Positions 47,828-56,645 of a DNA stretch of 64,000 nt are shown here, one piece after another (within the stretch, counting starts at the first letter, position 1; the number at the start of each line of letters is the position of its first letter). The notes under the pieces were generated by a model that worked only from the letters and a program-made list of their open reading frames with translations, was not told the DNA's origin and ran no database searches. The position numbers were made by a program, and so were the translations under genes. Source of the stretch: Rugalucina vietnamica (lineage: Eukaryota; Mollusca; Bivalvia; Lucinida; Lucinidae); the NCBI GenBank assembly GCA_964017185.1, contig OZ024873.1:44874760-44938759 (forward strand), given 5' to 3'.

Positions 47828-48335
47828 GTGGGGGGTGGTGGGATAATTCAGTTTTACGTCCCATTCTAAGTTATTTCAGCTGATATGAGACGGGCCAATT
47901 AGTAGGAGGGGCGAAAACGGGAGAGCCCCTCGAAAAACCACCTAGCACACCCGCAAGCAAAACTTGGCTTGTCTCACATGAATAGCAAATAGCTATTAAA
48001 CGCGGTAATGAAATAACAGCGCTCATAACCGCTCTGCCACAGGGAGACATTTCACGATTACTGAAATAGTCCTGGGATTAATTTTATCCGCAAAGCCGAA
48101 TGTCAACAGGAACCGGTTTTAATAAGACAATCTTAGAAACGAAACATAAGCCAGCCATAATTAACATATTACATGTGCATAGGTAAAGGAAGATGTGAAG
48201 GAGGAAGAGATCAAGGAAGAAGATATCAAGACTGTGAGTGAGAAGAAGAAGAAGAAGGTGGGCCACATGAGACGAGTATTTATGAGGATTAGAAAGACAA
48301 TGACCTGCTGTGTGAAGAGACAAGATGACAGCTGA
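33438..48335 (+). CDS. Seven-exon host gene: Ser/Pro-rich disordered protein (841 residues)
   Basis: Exons: 33438-33453, 38105-38163, 41504-41735, 42643-44546, 46540-46617, 47025-47108, 48183-48335. All six introns are GT-AG, phases agree (1, 0, 1, 0, 0, 0) and the total is 842 codons ending in TGA. No domain family is recognised. Residues about 190-285 repeat a basic Ser-Pro-Pro unit (AKARxxSSPPxSA). About 325-365 is acidic with YSDDFEETTDEFG and KYESDFETD, a style I associate with ciliary or centrosomal proteins (weak). Many Thr-Pro sites (LETPRKGTPG, QLTPPRKPF) suggest proline-directed phosphorylation. The C-terminus is Glu/Lys-rich, then KKKKK and an Arg/Met/Cys-rich end. Introns 1, 2, 4 and 6 are full of transposons. 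Alternative splicing cannot be judged. Confidence 0.8.
33760..34310 (+). repeat. (CCTAN)n degenerate pentamer satellite, left block, in intron 1
   Basis: Runs of cctag, ccctac, ccccac and ccatc pentamers occur with local homogenisation (for example cctagcctagcc near 33900, ccctaccctacc near 34125, catcccatcc near 34205). The block ends at the 8-bp duplication of the inserted element at 34303-34310. Confidence 0.9.
34311..36422. mobile_element. 2.1-kb TIR element full of alternating GCCGACCT tracts
   Basis: Ends GGCTCAAGTACAGTATTGGG and GGGCCCAAGTACAG (inverted), 24 of 25 bp alike, are flanked by an exact 8-bp duplication CCTTATCC (34303-34310 and 36423-36430) derived from the satellite. The interior carries more than a dozen (GCCGACCT)n or (AGGTCGGC)n tracts in alternating orientation, separated by AT-rich spacers (atatatttatatgcatagcc). 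A 446-bp unit is duplicated (34521 and 34967) with a third shorter copy at 35311. No transposase. The superfamily is undetermined. Confidence 0.9.
34727..34957. repeat. Large palindrome inside the GCCGACCT element
   Basis: The arm 34727-34810 (tctaatgacagggcc.. to ..ggtcggcac) is repeated inverted at 34868-34957 around an AT-rich loop of 57 bases. A short cggcataccggc duplication offsets the arms. Confidence 0.85.
36423..37245 (+). repeat. (CCTAN)n satellite, right block
   Basis: It continues the 33760-34310 array on the other side of the inserted element, more degenerate, with ccctacc, cctagcc and ctaccctac words. A non-repeat island lies at 36975-37075. Decayed satellite words thin out to about 37900. 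Confidence 0.85.
37965..38092 (+). repeat. (ACGA)n and (ATGA)n simple repeats
   Basis: gaataaacgaacgaacgaac grades into gaatgaatgaatgaat just before the exon 2 acceptor. The leading atgttgaataaac resembles a LINE 3' terminus, so this may be a LINE tail. Confidence 0.8.
38105..38163 (+). CDS. Exon 2 (59 nt)
   Basis: Acceptor ttctttatttcttacag and donor gtgagt bound an open 59-nt segment coding HSDSVDLGTEGVQFSSNSL. It enters in phase 1 and leaves in phase 0, matching exons 1 and 3. Confidence 0.7.
38571..38850 (+). mobile_element. tRNA-derived SINE with conserved central domain, (AAT)n tail
   Basis: The head gcggcccccgtggccgagcg gttaagagc has a type II (Ser/Leu-like) D-arm and a B-box-like ggtccaagccc. 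The centre (ccaggtggtttttctcgggg ttctcccg) resembles the core shared by molluscan SINEs, probably the Meta domain. The 3' part is cttgaaagggacgtaaaact followed by (aat)n. A second copy lies inverted at 47827-48048. Confidence 0.85.
38900..41144. mobile_element. 2.24-kb TIR element in intron 2, Transib-like signature
   Basis: Ends CACACTCTGCATGCCAA are inverted over about 83 bp with two mismatches (38900-38982, 41062-41144) and flanked by the 5-bp duplication TTGAT (38895-38899 and 41145-41149). The motif AACGCCGGAG / CTCCGGCGTT recurs inside at about 39350, 40290, 40670 and 40695 as well as in the TIRs, as expected of binding sites. No transposase ORF. End sequence, duplication size and length are all close to those of the 9284-11521 element, though the TIR sequences differ. 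Confidence 0.88.
41504..41735 (+). CDS. Exon 3 (232 nt), Lys/Pro/Gln/Ser-rich
   Basis: Acceptor acaactttttcag and donor gtaagt. It codes about 77 residues with three loose repeats of K(K/P)xQ(G/Q)SP type (KKPQGSP, KPQQSP, KKSQGTL). The DNA composition is clearly less AT-rich than the introns. It leaves in phase 1, completed by the first two bases of exon 4. Confidence 0.85.
41848..41945 (+). repeat. GGTTCTAAC-family repeat fragment in intron 3
   Basis: tgctcaaaacattgattgcg, then ttttggatcaaaaataagaa, as at 25000-25070. The central hairpin is missing. Confidence 0.6.
42643..44546 (+). CDS. Exon 4 (1904 nt), main exon
   Basis: Acceptor taatgttttcag and donor gtaaga. The frame is open for 634 codons and has the lowest AT content of the region. 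The 91 bases upstream of the acceptor are also open but are excluded by the splice-phase match to exon 3. It contains the Ser-Pro-Pro repeats, the acidic YSDDFE region, several TPRK/TPPRK motifs and a final VKKLRPKSVTVIGKGLMARE block that looks more ordered. Confidence 0.9.
44790..44895 (-). repeat. Penelope-like 3' fragment in intron 4
   Basis: The plus-strand words ttggaacggttag, ggcttaaaccggttttatgg and ccctcgccct match the block at 7090-7190 next to the Penelope-like RT, so this is a non-coding scrap of that family. Confidence 0.65.
45300..45332. repeat. Small perfect hairpin
   Basis: ccttgtgggg and ccccacaagg form a perfect 10-bp stem with a 13-base loop, within intron 4. No U-tract follows and no function is assigned. 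Confidence 0.6.
46105..46190 (-). repeat. Short dispersed repeat with (TAC)n tail, intron 4
   Basis: gtagtagtag, aaagtacaggcttttaacg, tcatcctgggccgaagg, then ccatggttctacctcaagg. The same order is inverted at 57843-57920. It looks like the 3' end of a SINE or LINE whose tail is (TAC)n. Confidence 0.7.
46540..46617 (+). CDS. Exon 5 (78 nt)
   Basis: Acceptor cactttttgttag and donor gtaagt. 26 codons, open in phase 0 (VLRATDETTQALSSGNQEEK...). It may be a cassette exon because its length is a multiple of three. Confidence 0.65.
47025..47108 (+). CDS. Exon 6 (84 nt), Glu/Lys-rich
   Basis: Acceptor atcatactacacag and donor gtaaga. 28 codons in phase 0 (VNDEVREKEVKPEEIRNKEE...). It starts with the same Val-x-x-(D/E)-V pattern as exon 7 (VKEDVKEEE), which suggests exon duplication. 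Confidence 0.75.
47495..47640 (+). mobile_element. tRNA-derived SINE, Ala-like head, intron 6
   Basis: Box A-like tagtgtggtggatagtg, B-box ggttcgatacc and a loop reading ctttgcaat (TGC), followed by a body containing gcatacctgtaaggcagatg. The arms are not paired well enough for a tRNA gene. Confidence 0.65.
47797..48048 (-). mobile_element. Inverted copy of the Meta-type SINE, intron 6
   Basis: Read on the minus strand it gives ctgtggcagagcggttatga, a head, then gtgagacaagcc, gcgggtgtgctaggtggttt and ggacgtaaaactgaa, as in the 38571 copy. It ends in a homopolymer of about 28 bases (T on plus, 47799-47826). Confidence 0.85.
48183..48335 (+). CDS. Exon 7 (153 nt), terminal exon
   Basis: Acceptor tacatgtgcatag. 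It codes VKEDVKEEEIKEEDIKTVSE, then KKKKK and RRVFMRIRKTMTCCVKRQDDS, with TGA at 48333-48335. The basic, amphipathic end with a Cys pair could bind membrane or be lipidated; this is inference. Confidence 0.75.
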   Translation, partial: VKEDVKEEEIKEEDIKTVSEKKKKKVGHMRRVFMRIRKTMTCCVKRQDDS

Positions 48336-48405
48336 AGAGGAATGGATCTAGTTGAGAAGTGGTAAGTGAATGGCCCAAACATTTAAGACCATTTGTAACT
48401 GTTTT

Positions 48406-48411
48406 ATTAAA
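48406..48411 (+). promoter_or_regulatory. Possible polyadenylation signal
   Basis: attaaa, 71 bases after the stop codon of the seven-exon gene. It is the common variant of aataaa, and no canonical signal is closer. There is also a donor-like gtaagt at 48362, so a spliced 3' UTR cannot be excluded. Confidence 0.4.
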
Positions 48412-49283
48412 TGCATGTATTTAAATTGGTTTGCCTAGGAAATTATGAAATCTCTATATCTAGTATCGGAATATTATAGAACATTGCAAAACAGTAAAAA
48501 CGTATGATAGCTTTTTGATTCTTAATACTTTGTTGATGAGGCGTTTATAAAAGTCACCTTTTATACATAGTATGCCATTTACCATGCTTCCCGGTTTACC
48601 TGAGTGAAGCCTAATCTAAAGTCTTCACTGAGCGTTACTACTTGACGTCACTATTATTCTCGCATAGTTTTGCTCAACAGTATGGTACATATACCCATGT
48701 TCAGTGAAGTCTGAACTAAAGTATACACCCTTGTGCACATCATGTGCTCGCCATGTGCACTTCGCGTGAGCTTAATCTGAGACATAAGTTGCACCTGATG
48801 TTCAATTCAAGTGCACTCCAAGTTCTGGCACCTCTATACCACTACCTGTACCTGTAGTTCACTATGGCTGGTGTTTGATGATACCATATACCTGTATTTG
48901 CTGTATCAGCAGTATAATGAAATGGTTTTGGTAGAAAAAAAAAACAGTTCGTCTTATTTTAAGCTTGTCTTATTTTTATTTTTCCCGTATTATATTATAT
49001 CATCTCTAATTTATTGTTCCTTTGGGGGAGGGGGGAATAAGCTATTAATAAATAACATATATTTTTTTCCTTTCTTTATATTTTTGTTTCTATTTCTTTT
49101 TTTTTTTTATTTAATCTCATCTTTTGTGTTCTTTATTACTTTCTTTCTTTTCATTTTTCTTTTTTCTTTCTTTGCAAAAAGGTGTCAATATAATCCTATT
49201 CCGCAAAGTTTTAACAAAGGAATGCATGCAAATGTTTATATATCCTAAAATTTAGGATATTGTTTTCAGAACATATACCAATA

Positions 49284-49284
49284 T

Positions 49285-49339
<55 letters not shown>

Positions 49340-49342
49340 TTT
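49284..49342 (+). repeat. (ATTT)n microsatellite
   Basis: About 14 units of attt. A second, longer array of the same unit is at 50728-50808. Confidence 0.95.
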
Positions 49343-50727
49343 GATTCAATTGAAATAAGAGCACTGCACTTGAGGTCTAAAGACAACAGTCAACGGTTTT
49401 TAAGCGAACAAAATCATGAATCATTAATTTCAGATAAAATAAATAAATAAAATAAATTTAAGATCGATCAAGTATCCTCAATATTTTATCCAGAACAAAT
49501 TTGTGAAAAAAAAATTAAAGAAGCTCAAACTTCAAGGTTTACGGTCCTTTAATCTATTTTATCACCTGTCATAAAATATGAGCAACAACCAATTATGAAG
49601 CGCGACTGATATTAACAAGGTGAGATAAGACGAGTTAATCATGAAGAAAATTCATTTGTTCTTACCAGGGACTGGTTCAGTTAATAATTGAATGGTTCTC
49701 AGGAAAATGTTGACTGGTTATTAAGACAGGTAACTGAAAGATTTTCATGCTGGTAAAAGGTGAAGAAAAATTGACAAAAAAGACACTGGCAACATTCATT
49801 CATTCATTCAAAAGATAAAAGTTAAAAATAAAATAAAGTTTATAATCATATTTATTATCTATTGTTTTAGGAAAACATAAAATAATTTATACAAGTTATT
49901 ACGTATAATTTAACAGCAGTCGAGTATTCTATACAATATGTGTATCTCAGAAACCAAACATTCTTCTATTAAAACCAAACCGATTAATTTGTCAGTTGAA
50001 ACCAATTATGAAGTGTGTCTGATATTAACAAGGTGAGATAAGTATAATTCATTCATTCATTCATTCATTCATTCATTCATTCATTTAAAAGATAAAAGTT
50101 GAAAATAAAATATGTTTTTATTACATTTATTATTTATTGTTTAGGAAAATGCAAAATAATTTTTACATTTATTATTTATTGTTTAGGAAAATGCAAAGTA
50201 ATTTATATCAAGTTAATATCAGTTAATAGTATTTGAGCATACTATGCATTATGTGTATCTCAGGTAAAAAGAAACCAAACATACTCTGAGTATAACCAAA
50301 CCGATTAATTTGTCTATGGAAACCAATTATGAAGTGTGTCTGATATTAACAAGGTGAGATAAGTATAATTCATTCATTCATTCATTCAGAAGATAAAAGT
50401 TGAAAATAAAATAATTTTTATATCATATTTATTATTTATTGTTTAGGAAGATGCAAAATAATTTATATCAAGTTAATATCAGCATTCAATATGCGTATCT
50501 CAGGTAAAAAGAAACCAAACAGTCTCTAATCATAACCAAACAGATTAATTTGTCTATTGAAACCAATTATGAAGTGTGCCTGATATTAACAAGGTGAGAT
50601 AAGACATGTTAATCATTCTATTAGTCACTGAGTACTTGAGTGGCAAACAAACAGACAGTATGGTACAGGTATACCTGTGTGACATTATATACTCCTGTAC
50701 TGTCTTGAAATGCCCTTTAAGTACAAT

Positions 50728-50732
50728 GTCAT

Positions 50733-50807
<75 letters not shown>

Positions 50808-50808
50808 T
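50728..50808 (+). repeat. (ATTT)n microsatellite
   Basis: About 20 units of attt. The plus-strand ORF with a repeating Ile-Tyr-Leu-Phe pattern is its translation. Confidence 0.95.
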
Positions 50809-50920
50809 AAGTTGCTAAGTTTGAGTGCATGAATCAGAAAGGAATCAGAAAGGAAATCGATAAAATAACCTGTATAAAAACTTATTTTAAGGAAGTCCCA
50901 TTCAAACCATCTAATACAGC

Positions 50921-50924
<4 letters not shown>

Positions 50925-50968
<44 letters not shown>
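50925..50968 (+). repeat. (GA)n microsatellite
   Basis: Pure gaga run of about 44 bases. A second (GA)n run is at 51547-51600 in the next tandem copy. Confidence 0.95.
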
Positions 50969-50972
<4 letters not shown>

Positions 50973-51544
50973 AAATTTCCGTTAACCTCCTTTCGATCAA
51001 GAATCCTCAATATTTTACCCAGGACGAATTTGTTCATTATGCTCAATAAAATTAAAGAAGCTTAAACTTCGAGGTTTATCGTCCTTTAATCCACCTGTCA
51101 TAAAAGCAATAACTCATCTATAATCATTTTCCAGTGGACGCATATCTATTGTAAAATACAAATACAAGAGCTTTTGTTTTTACCTGGGACTGGTTCAGTA
51201 AATATTCGAATGGTTCTCCGGTTAATGTTGACTGGTTATCTAGACAGGTAAATGTGAAACATTCAGAGATATCATATTTGAAAATGCACTACAACTATGG
51301 CAAAAACACATGTAGCGTGCTTACAGTGCAACTTGTGCGCTCATTTATTGTGTATAACTGTGTGACATTATATACTCCTGTCATGTCTTGAAACACAATG
51401 CCGTGGTGTTTATAAATAAATAAGTAAATAATTTAATTTATAAAGTTGCTAAGTATGAGTGCATGAATAAGAAAGGAATGATAAAGTATCCCGTATAAAA
51501 CCTGAAGCAAGCCTCATTCAACCCATGTAGTACAATATTGTAGC

Positions 51545-51599
<55 letters not shown>

Positions 51600-52439
51600 T
51601 GATGATCTCTGTTAATTTCCGGTTGCCTTCTGAACAAAATTAAGATCGATCAAGAATCCTCAGTATTTAACCAGGTCAAATTTGTTCATTTTGTTCAATA
51701 AAATTAAAGAAACTCAAACTTCATGGTTTATGGTCCTTTAATCCAATTATCACCTGCCATAAAATATGAGCAATAACTCATCTGCAATCATTAACCAGTG
51801 GGCATGTGTCTCATGTACAATAGTACAATTAAAGAGGGACTGGTTCAGTAAATATTCGAATGGTTCTCAGGTAAATGTTGACTGGTTATCTAGACAGGTA
51901 ACTGTGTGAAATTCAGATATATCATATGAGTTTAAAAATGCACTAAAACTATATATGCTGAAACACATGTAGCTTGCTTACAGTGCAACTTGTCGCTCAT
52001 TTATTTTGTGCAGTTTGCCCATGACACAGCTCAAACGGAATGTAAGGCAAATTCCCACATCGCTCATGGAATATCTTGCTTTCACACAGTCTGCTCAGGG
52101 ACTATTGTTTTATATAGTTACATTGTTTCTCATAAACTTATAAAACAAATCAGCAGTATTTTGTTTAATTAAATCATTTCATTTTCCAACCACATGCATT
52201 GGTTTGATTGTCACACAAATGCATCCTATAATAATTACCTGTAAAATTGAAATGATACCTGAGCTAACAGCAAGTGCACTTTTGGCTCAGATAGGAATCG
52301 TGCACCTGGAGTTCTAGGTAAGTGCACTTGACTCTCAGAGCTCGTGCAAAGTGATGTGCACCTGAGGTTCAGAGAATGTGCTCACCATGTGCACTTTCTG
52401 TATACTTTAGTTCAGACCTTACTGTACATGTATGTCATA

Positions 52440-53341
52440 CGGGGGTCATTCAAGAATTAATGACAGTGGATCCATATTCCGGAAAGTAAATAGACTCGGT
52501 TTTATTTGATGTGTTACATGTGGGCACATGTATTATGCGTTTGTTCTAAAAAAATGTGCTTTAATTATGGCAAGATTTGACGCTATGCTAATGTAAATAT
52601 GACCCCTGAAGCGTCCATGGACGCGAAAAAGTCAATTTTTACACATTTTTGTATGGGAGTAGGGTAAATGCAAGGAGAGTCTTATCAGTATTTTTATGAT
52701 TAATGGGCCAACTAGAGCAACTATATCGTTAATGACCATTTCCTGATTTGCAACACGCGTGGTTGCTAAGCAACAGCAGAACAGGGCAAAATAAACCTAT
52801 TCTGAGCTCAACAGTGTGTTTTAAACCAAATAATGTGAAAATGAATTAAATTAAAAAAGATAATGATATGTTTTATATTAAAGGTTTTCAAATGACTTAA
52901 TAACAAAAACAAAAATTCAAAACTCTGAGACTGTTATGGAACAATTATTAGATTTTAAAAAAAGACTAGCTAGACTTGATACAATTAAATTTGAACGGTG
53001 TTGATTCATTTTGAAACTCTGTGTACAGTGTCACTGTGAACAATACCATTGGCTTAGAACAAATATGCTTAGAACAAACACATATTTAATCCTCATGAAA
53101 TGCTGTAAACAGGTTGAAGAAACTGGTCTTCCATCAAGGCAAGAACTAGTTTTTATAAACAACAGTGTGTCCAAGACCATTTACCTTGCATTCTTTGGTT
53201 GCTTAGCAAACGTAGCAAACTTTTGGAGGACTCATTGAATAGCACATATCTTCAAATTTGGTTGATGGTTTATGAGAATCACACAAGTTTTAAGAATAAA
53301 GTTTTATTGAATCATTGTCATTAATTCTTGAATGTCCCTCG
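52440..53341. mobile_element. 0.9-kb mariner-like MITE or gutted mariner
   Basis: Ends cgggggtcattcaagaatta and taattcttgaatgtccctcg are inverted with two differences over about 28 bp and flanked by TA (52438-52439, 53342-53343), as Tc1/mariner elements require. The 75-residue plus-strand ORF at 53011-53238 lies in the element, but I cannot see a DDE/D motif in it. It abuts the 48696-52430 element. Confidence 0.85.
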
Positions 53342-53352
53342 TATTTTTTCCT

Positions 53353-53530
53353 TTCATCGGGAGTATTCGTGTACCCACAATCTATGTTTTGAGTGTACTC
53401 ACAATCTATGATTTTAGTAAAAATAAGAAAAATATCATTTTTCAACTGAAAATATTCCATTTGTTTACAAATTAGAGAAATATCTGTTTATGGAATGGGC
53501 ATGTTTTCATAATGTTTCAGGTATATCTGA
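53353..53530 (+). repeat. GGTTCTAAC-family repeat copy, lacking the central hairpin
   Basis: gtgtacccacaatctatgtt, aaaaataagaaaaatatc and tatctgtttatggaatggg, matching 60300-60430. Confidence 0.65.
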
Positions 53531-53739
53531 AAGACACAACGGACACAGACTTGTGTATTGAAATATTGAACAATTGTAATATTTTTGTAACATAACTGTA
53601 TGTTGACTTGGTTGGCTTTTTATACTACATTTTTATATACCTAATCAAGGATAGAGCGTAGCATGGTTATTGTCTAACTCAGTCGCAAACCAAACCAATC
53701 TTAATAGTGGCGCACCAATTTCACAGATCCATGCGAGTC

Positions 53740-54260
53740 GAGACTATTGATAGGCGTAGCCTACCCATTGCACAGACTCATGTCCAGAATTAAGATGGGC
53801 GTTGTGCACCCATAGACCAGACCCATGTGCGGCAGTATACAGATGGGCGTCGCGCATCCATTGCACAGAGCCATCTGCAGAATAAAGACAGAAGTGCCAC
53901 ACCCATTGCACAGATCCATCTGCCGAATAAAGATGGACGTGCCACACCCATTGCACAGATCCATCTGCCGAATAAAGATGGACGTGCCACACCCATTGCA
54001 CAGATCCATCTGCAGAATAAAGACAGGCGTGCCACACCCATTGCACAGACCCATATGAAAAATAAAGATAGACGTGCCACACCAATTGCACAGACCCATG
54101 TGCAGAATAAAGATAGATGTGGCGCATAGATGTGGCGCATCCATTGCACAGACCCATGTGCAGAATACAGATGGACGTACCACACCCATTGTACAGAACC
54201 ATGTCCAGAAAAAAGATGGTAATGTCGCACCTATCGCACAGACTCATGTCCAGACCATTC
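53740..54260. repeat. 45-bp minisatellite, about 11 units
   Basis: Consensus ccatctgcmgaataaagatg plus gacgtgccacacccattgca cagat, period exactly 45 (for example 53916 and 53961). Because 45 is a multiple of three, several frames stay open on both strands and translate as 15-residue repeats (such as HLYSADGSVQWVW). I treat these as artefacts. Confidence 0.9.
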
Positions 54261-54618
54261 TTTATTTAAGCTGGGGACAAGGTCGTGTGTTCAGACATGC
54301 TTTTCTCTCATCTGTTCCTCGCCATGAGACAAAGATCAAATGGCAATAATTATTGCCAATGTGCAATTTAGTGCTTCCTGCTAACACAAGAGGTTCATTT
54401 GGGGAACTAACCTTCCAGCCTCGCTCCTGTCCATGACAGCTTGTGATTGGGGCTATAGTTTTTTTTAAGACTTTGTATGCTTAGTCAGTTGTGTAAGATG
54501 TTTTATCATAACCCGCTGTCTATACGGTCAACTGCGTTCCAGCAAAATGAGATTTTATAAGCCAACCAAGCATTTAAGTGAAACAAATTAGGTAGTAATG
54601 TTTTTCATTGTATATATA

Positions 54619-54621
<3 letters not shown>

Positions 54622-54659
<38 letters not shown>
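54622..54659 (+). repeat. Poly(A) tract
   Basis: About 38 A. It could be the tail of a retroposed sequence, but nothing recognisable precedes it. Confidence 0.8.
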
Positions 54660-54660
<1 letters not shown>

Positions 54661-55058
54661 GGCTTGTAAAGATTTATCAGATGTGCAAATAAGCATTTCT
54701 GTTGTAATGATGGAAACTTACATGCAAACCAAACGTGAAATGTGAAGAACGTAGAGTTTTAAACGTCGTAATTGTACGTAACAGTGCAAATAATCGGCCT
54801 ACGTTTATATCGATATACCATTTTCAAAATTCATGAAATTCAAAAGTAAAAATTCTCAACATCCACGTACAGTGTGTTTCAAACAGCAATCTATACTTCC
54901 TCTGTACGACAATCGTCGTCACGAATCAATGGGGTATTTTATATTGGTATTTTTTTCATTTTGTAGATATTGTTTTTTGTTTTACCTTTTATTTCATTAT
55001 CTTTATTAATTCTTTTATTTTATTTTTAAAAAAATATTTTTTATCTTGAAGAGATTTT

Positions 55059-56645
55059 TAGCTCACCTGAGCCGTAGGCTCAAAGGTGAGCTGATAGTAT
55101 AGGGAGGCATCCGGCGTCCGTCCGTCGTCGTCCGTCGTCCGTCGTCGTCAACATTTTCAAACGACTGCTCCTCTGAAGCTGCCAGGCCGAATCTTTTCGT
55201 ATTTCACATATAGCATCTACAGGTGGGGAGAACAAATATTTGTGTTTTTTATTTCGATCGGATAAGAACTCTGGTTGCTATGGCAACATATGCTTCCCAT
55301 AGACTTATAATGGAAAAGTGAAAATTGCCTATTTTTGATGTCTTGTTTGAGATATTTGAATTTTGTTTTTGCAGAAATGTTTATTGAGTAGTCCTCCATG
55401 TTTCATGTGACTTTTGTCCTAATCCTTTATTTTGATTGGTTGCAGGGGCCCCATATAGGGCAAATTTTCGAAAAACATTCAAAAATCTTCTTCTCAGAAA
55501 CTGTCAAGGGGATTAAGCCTGTACTTTGTATACATGTTCCTGGCAGTAGCCTCTACATAATTTGTGTTTTTATTCCAGGCGGATAAGAACTCTGGTTGCT
55601 ATGGCAACTGAAAGTTTCCATAGACTTATAATGGGAAAACTGTAAATCGGCTATTTTTCCGCTAAAATTGCAGACATTTGAATTTTGTTTTTGCAGAAAT
55701 GTTTATTGAGTAGTGTTTGACGTTTCTTGTGAGTTTTGTCCTAATCCTTTATTTTGATTGTTTGCTGGGGCCCCATAAAGGGCAAAATTTTGAAAAAAAA
55801 AATCAAAAATCTTCTCCTCAGAAACTGTCAAGTGATTGAATCCTGTACTTTGTATATATGTTCCTGACAGTAGCCTCTACATAATTTATGTTTTTTATTC
55901 CAGTCGGATAAGAACTCTGGTTACTATGGTTTCCATAGACTTATAATGGGAAAAGTGGAAATTAGCTTTTTTTCTGGACCAATTTCTTGTGTATATCTCT
56001 ATGTTTCATGTGACTCTTTTCCTAATCATTTATTTTGATTCGTTGCTGGGGCCACATAAAGGGTAAAATTTCGAAAAACATTTAAAAATCTTCCTCAGAA
56101 ATTGTCTACGGCATGAAGCCTGTACTTTGTATACATGTTCCTGACAGTAGTCTCTACATAATTTGTGTTTTCTTATTTCAGTCGGATAAGAAATCTGTTT
56201 TTTCCCACTACTTTGGTTGCTATGGCAACTTAAAGTTTCCATTGACCTATAAGACGAAAAGCGGAAGATTGCAATTTCTGCCATTACGTTTGAAATATTT
56301 GAGTTTTATTTTTATGTAAAAGTTTGTTGACTAGTCCTCCACAATTTTGGCAATTTTTGTCTTAATTGTGTAATTATTTTGGTTGCTATAGCAACGTAAG
56401 GGTGAATTTATGAAAAAATATCCTTCCCTTGCAAAATGCAGTTTTTTCTGCACCACTTGAAAGCATCATTTACATACCAGCTAAGCCTTCACTCAAGAGG
56501 AGGTTAAGCTTGCCCTGGGGCGGGGCGAGAGGTCAAGATCTAAGACACCTTTGACATTTTTTATGTTGAATTTTACAAATATCTATAAACGCAACGTTTC
56601 TGCATTACTCAGGTAAGCTACGTGGCCGATAGGCCTCTGGTTTCG
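55059..56645 (+). mobile_element. Complete AGCTCACC-family element with four internal monomers
   Basis: It begins with the hairpin agctcacctgagcc / ggctcaaaggtgagct and a (cgtccgtcgt)n run. Four monomers of about 280-322 bp follow (cggataagaactctggttgc near 55258, 55580, 55902 and 56182, each with gactataatggg-type and tttattttgatt words). It closes tcaggtaagctacgtggccg..aggcctctgg. No protein is encoded. Confidence 0.85.

Larger units (their letters stand above)
49370..51960 (+). repeat. Tandemly duplicated non-coding segments
   Basis: Unit A (gatcgatcaagtatcctcaa.. to ..ggtcctttaatc.. to ..gactggttcag) occurs at about 49460-49740, 50995-51260 and 51640-51910. Unit B (gataaaagttgaaaataaaa.., aaaccaattatgaagtgtg, gatattaacaaggtgagataag) occurs at about 49810-50045, 50085-50355 and 50390-50605. 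No ORF is conserved between copies, so the duplication is not of a gene. Confidence 0.85.
48696..52430. mobile_element. 3.7-kb element with GTGCAC-bearing inverted ends
   Basis: 48696-48830 (catgttcagtgaagtctgaac.., tgtgcac.., catgtgcactt.., tcaagtgcact) is mirrored at 52265-52430. Each end carries four to five self-complementary aagtgcac(tt) words. A further gagtgaagcctaatctaaag copy at about 48602 lies outside the left end. The interior contains tandem duplications (49370-51960) and simple repeats, with no transposase. Target duplication not resolved. Confidence 0.7.

Noticed and set aside
48811-49248. 145-residue hydrophobic ORF
   Set aside because: Translation of T-rich low-complexity DNA (Phe/Leu/Ile runs), with no start context and inside a repeat element.
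53740-54260. CRISPR-like array
   Set aside because: Units abut without unique spacers and the genome is clearly eukaryotic.
53744-54349. Long repeat-containing ORFs on both strands
   Set aside because: They are alternative translations of one 45-bp minisatellite; open frames on both strands follow from a period divisible by three.
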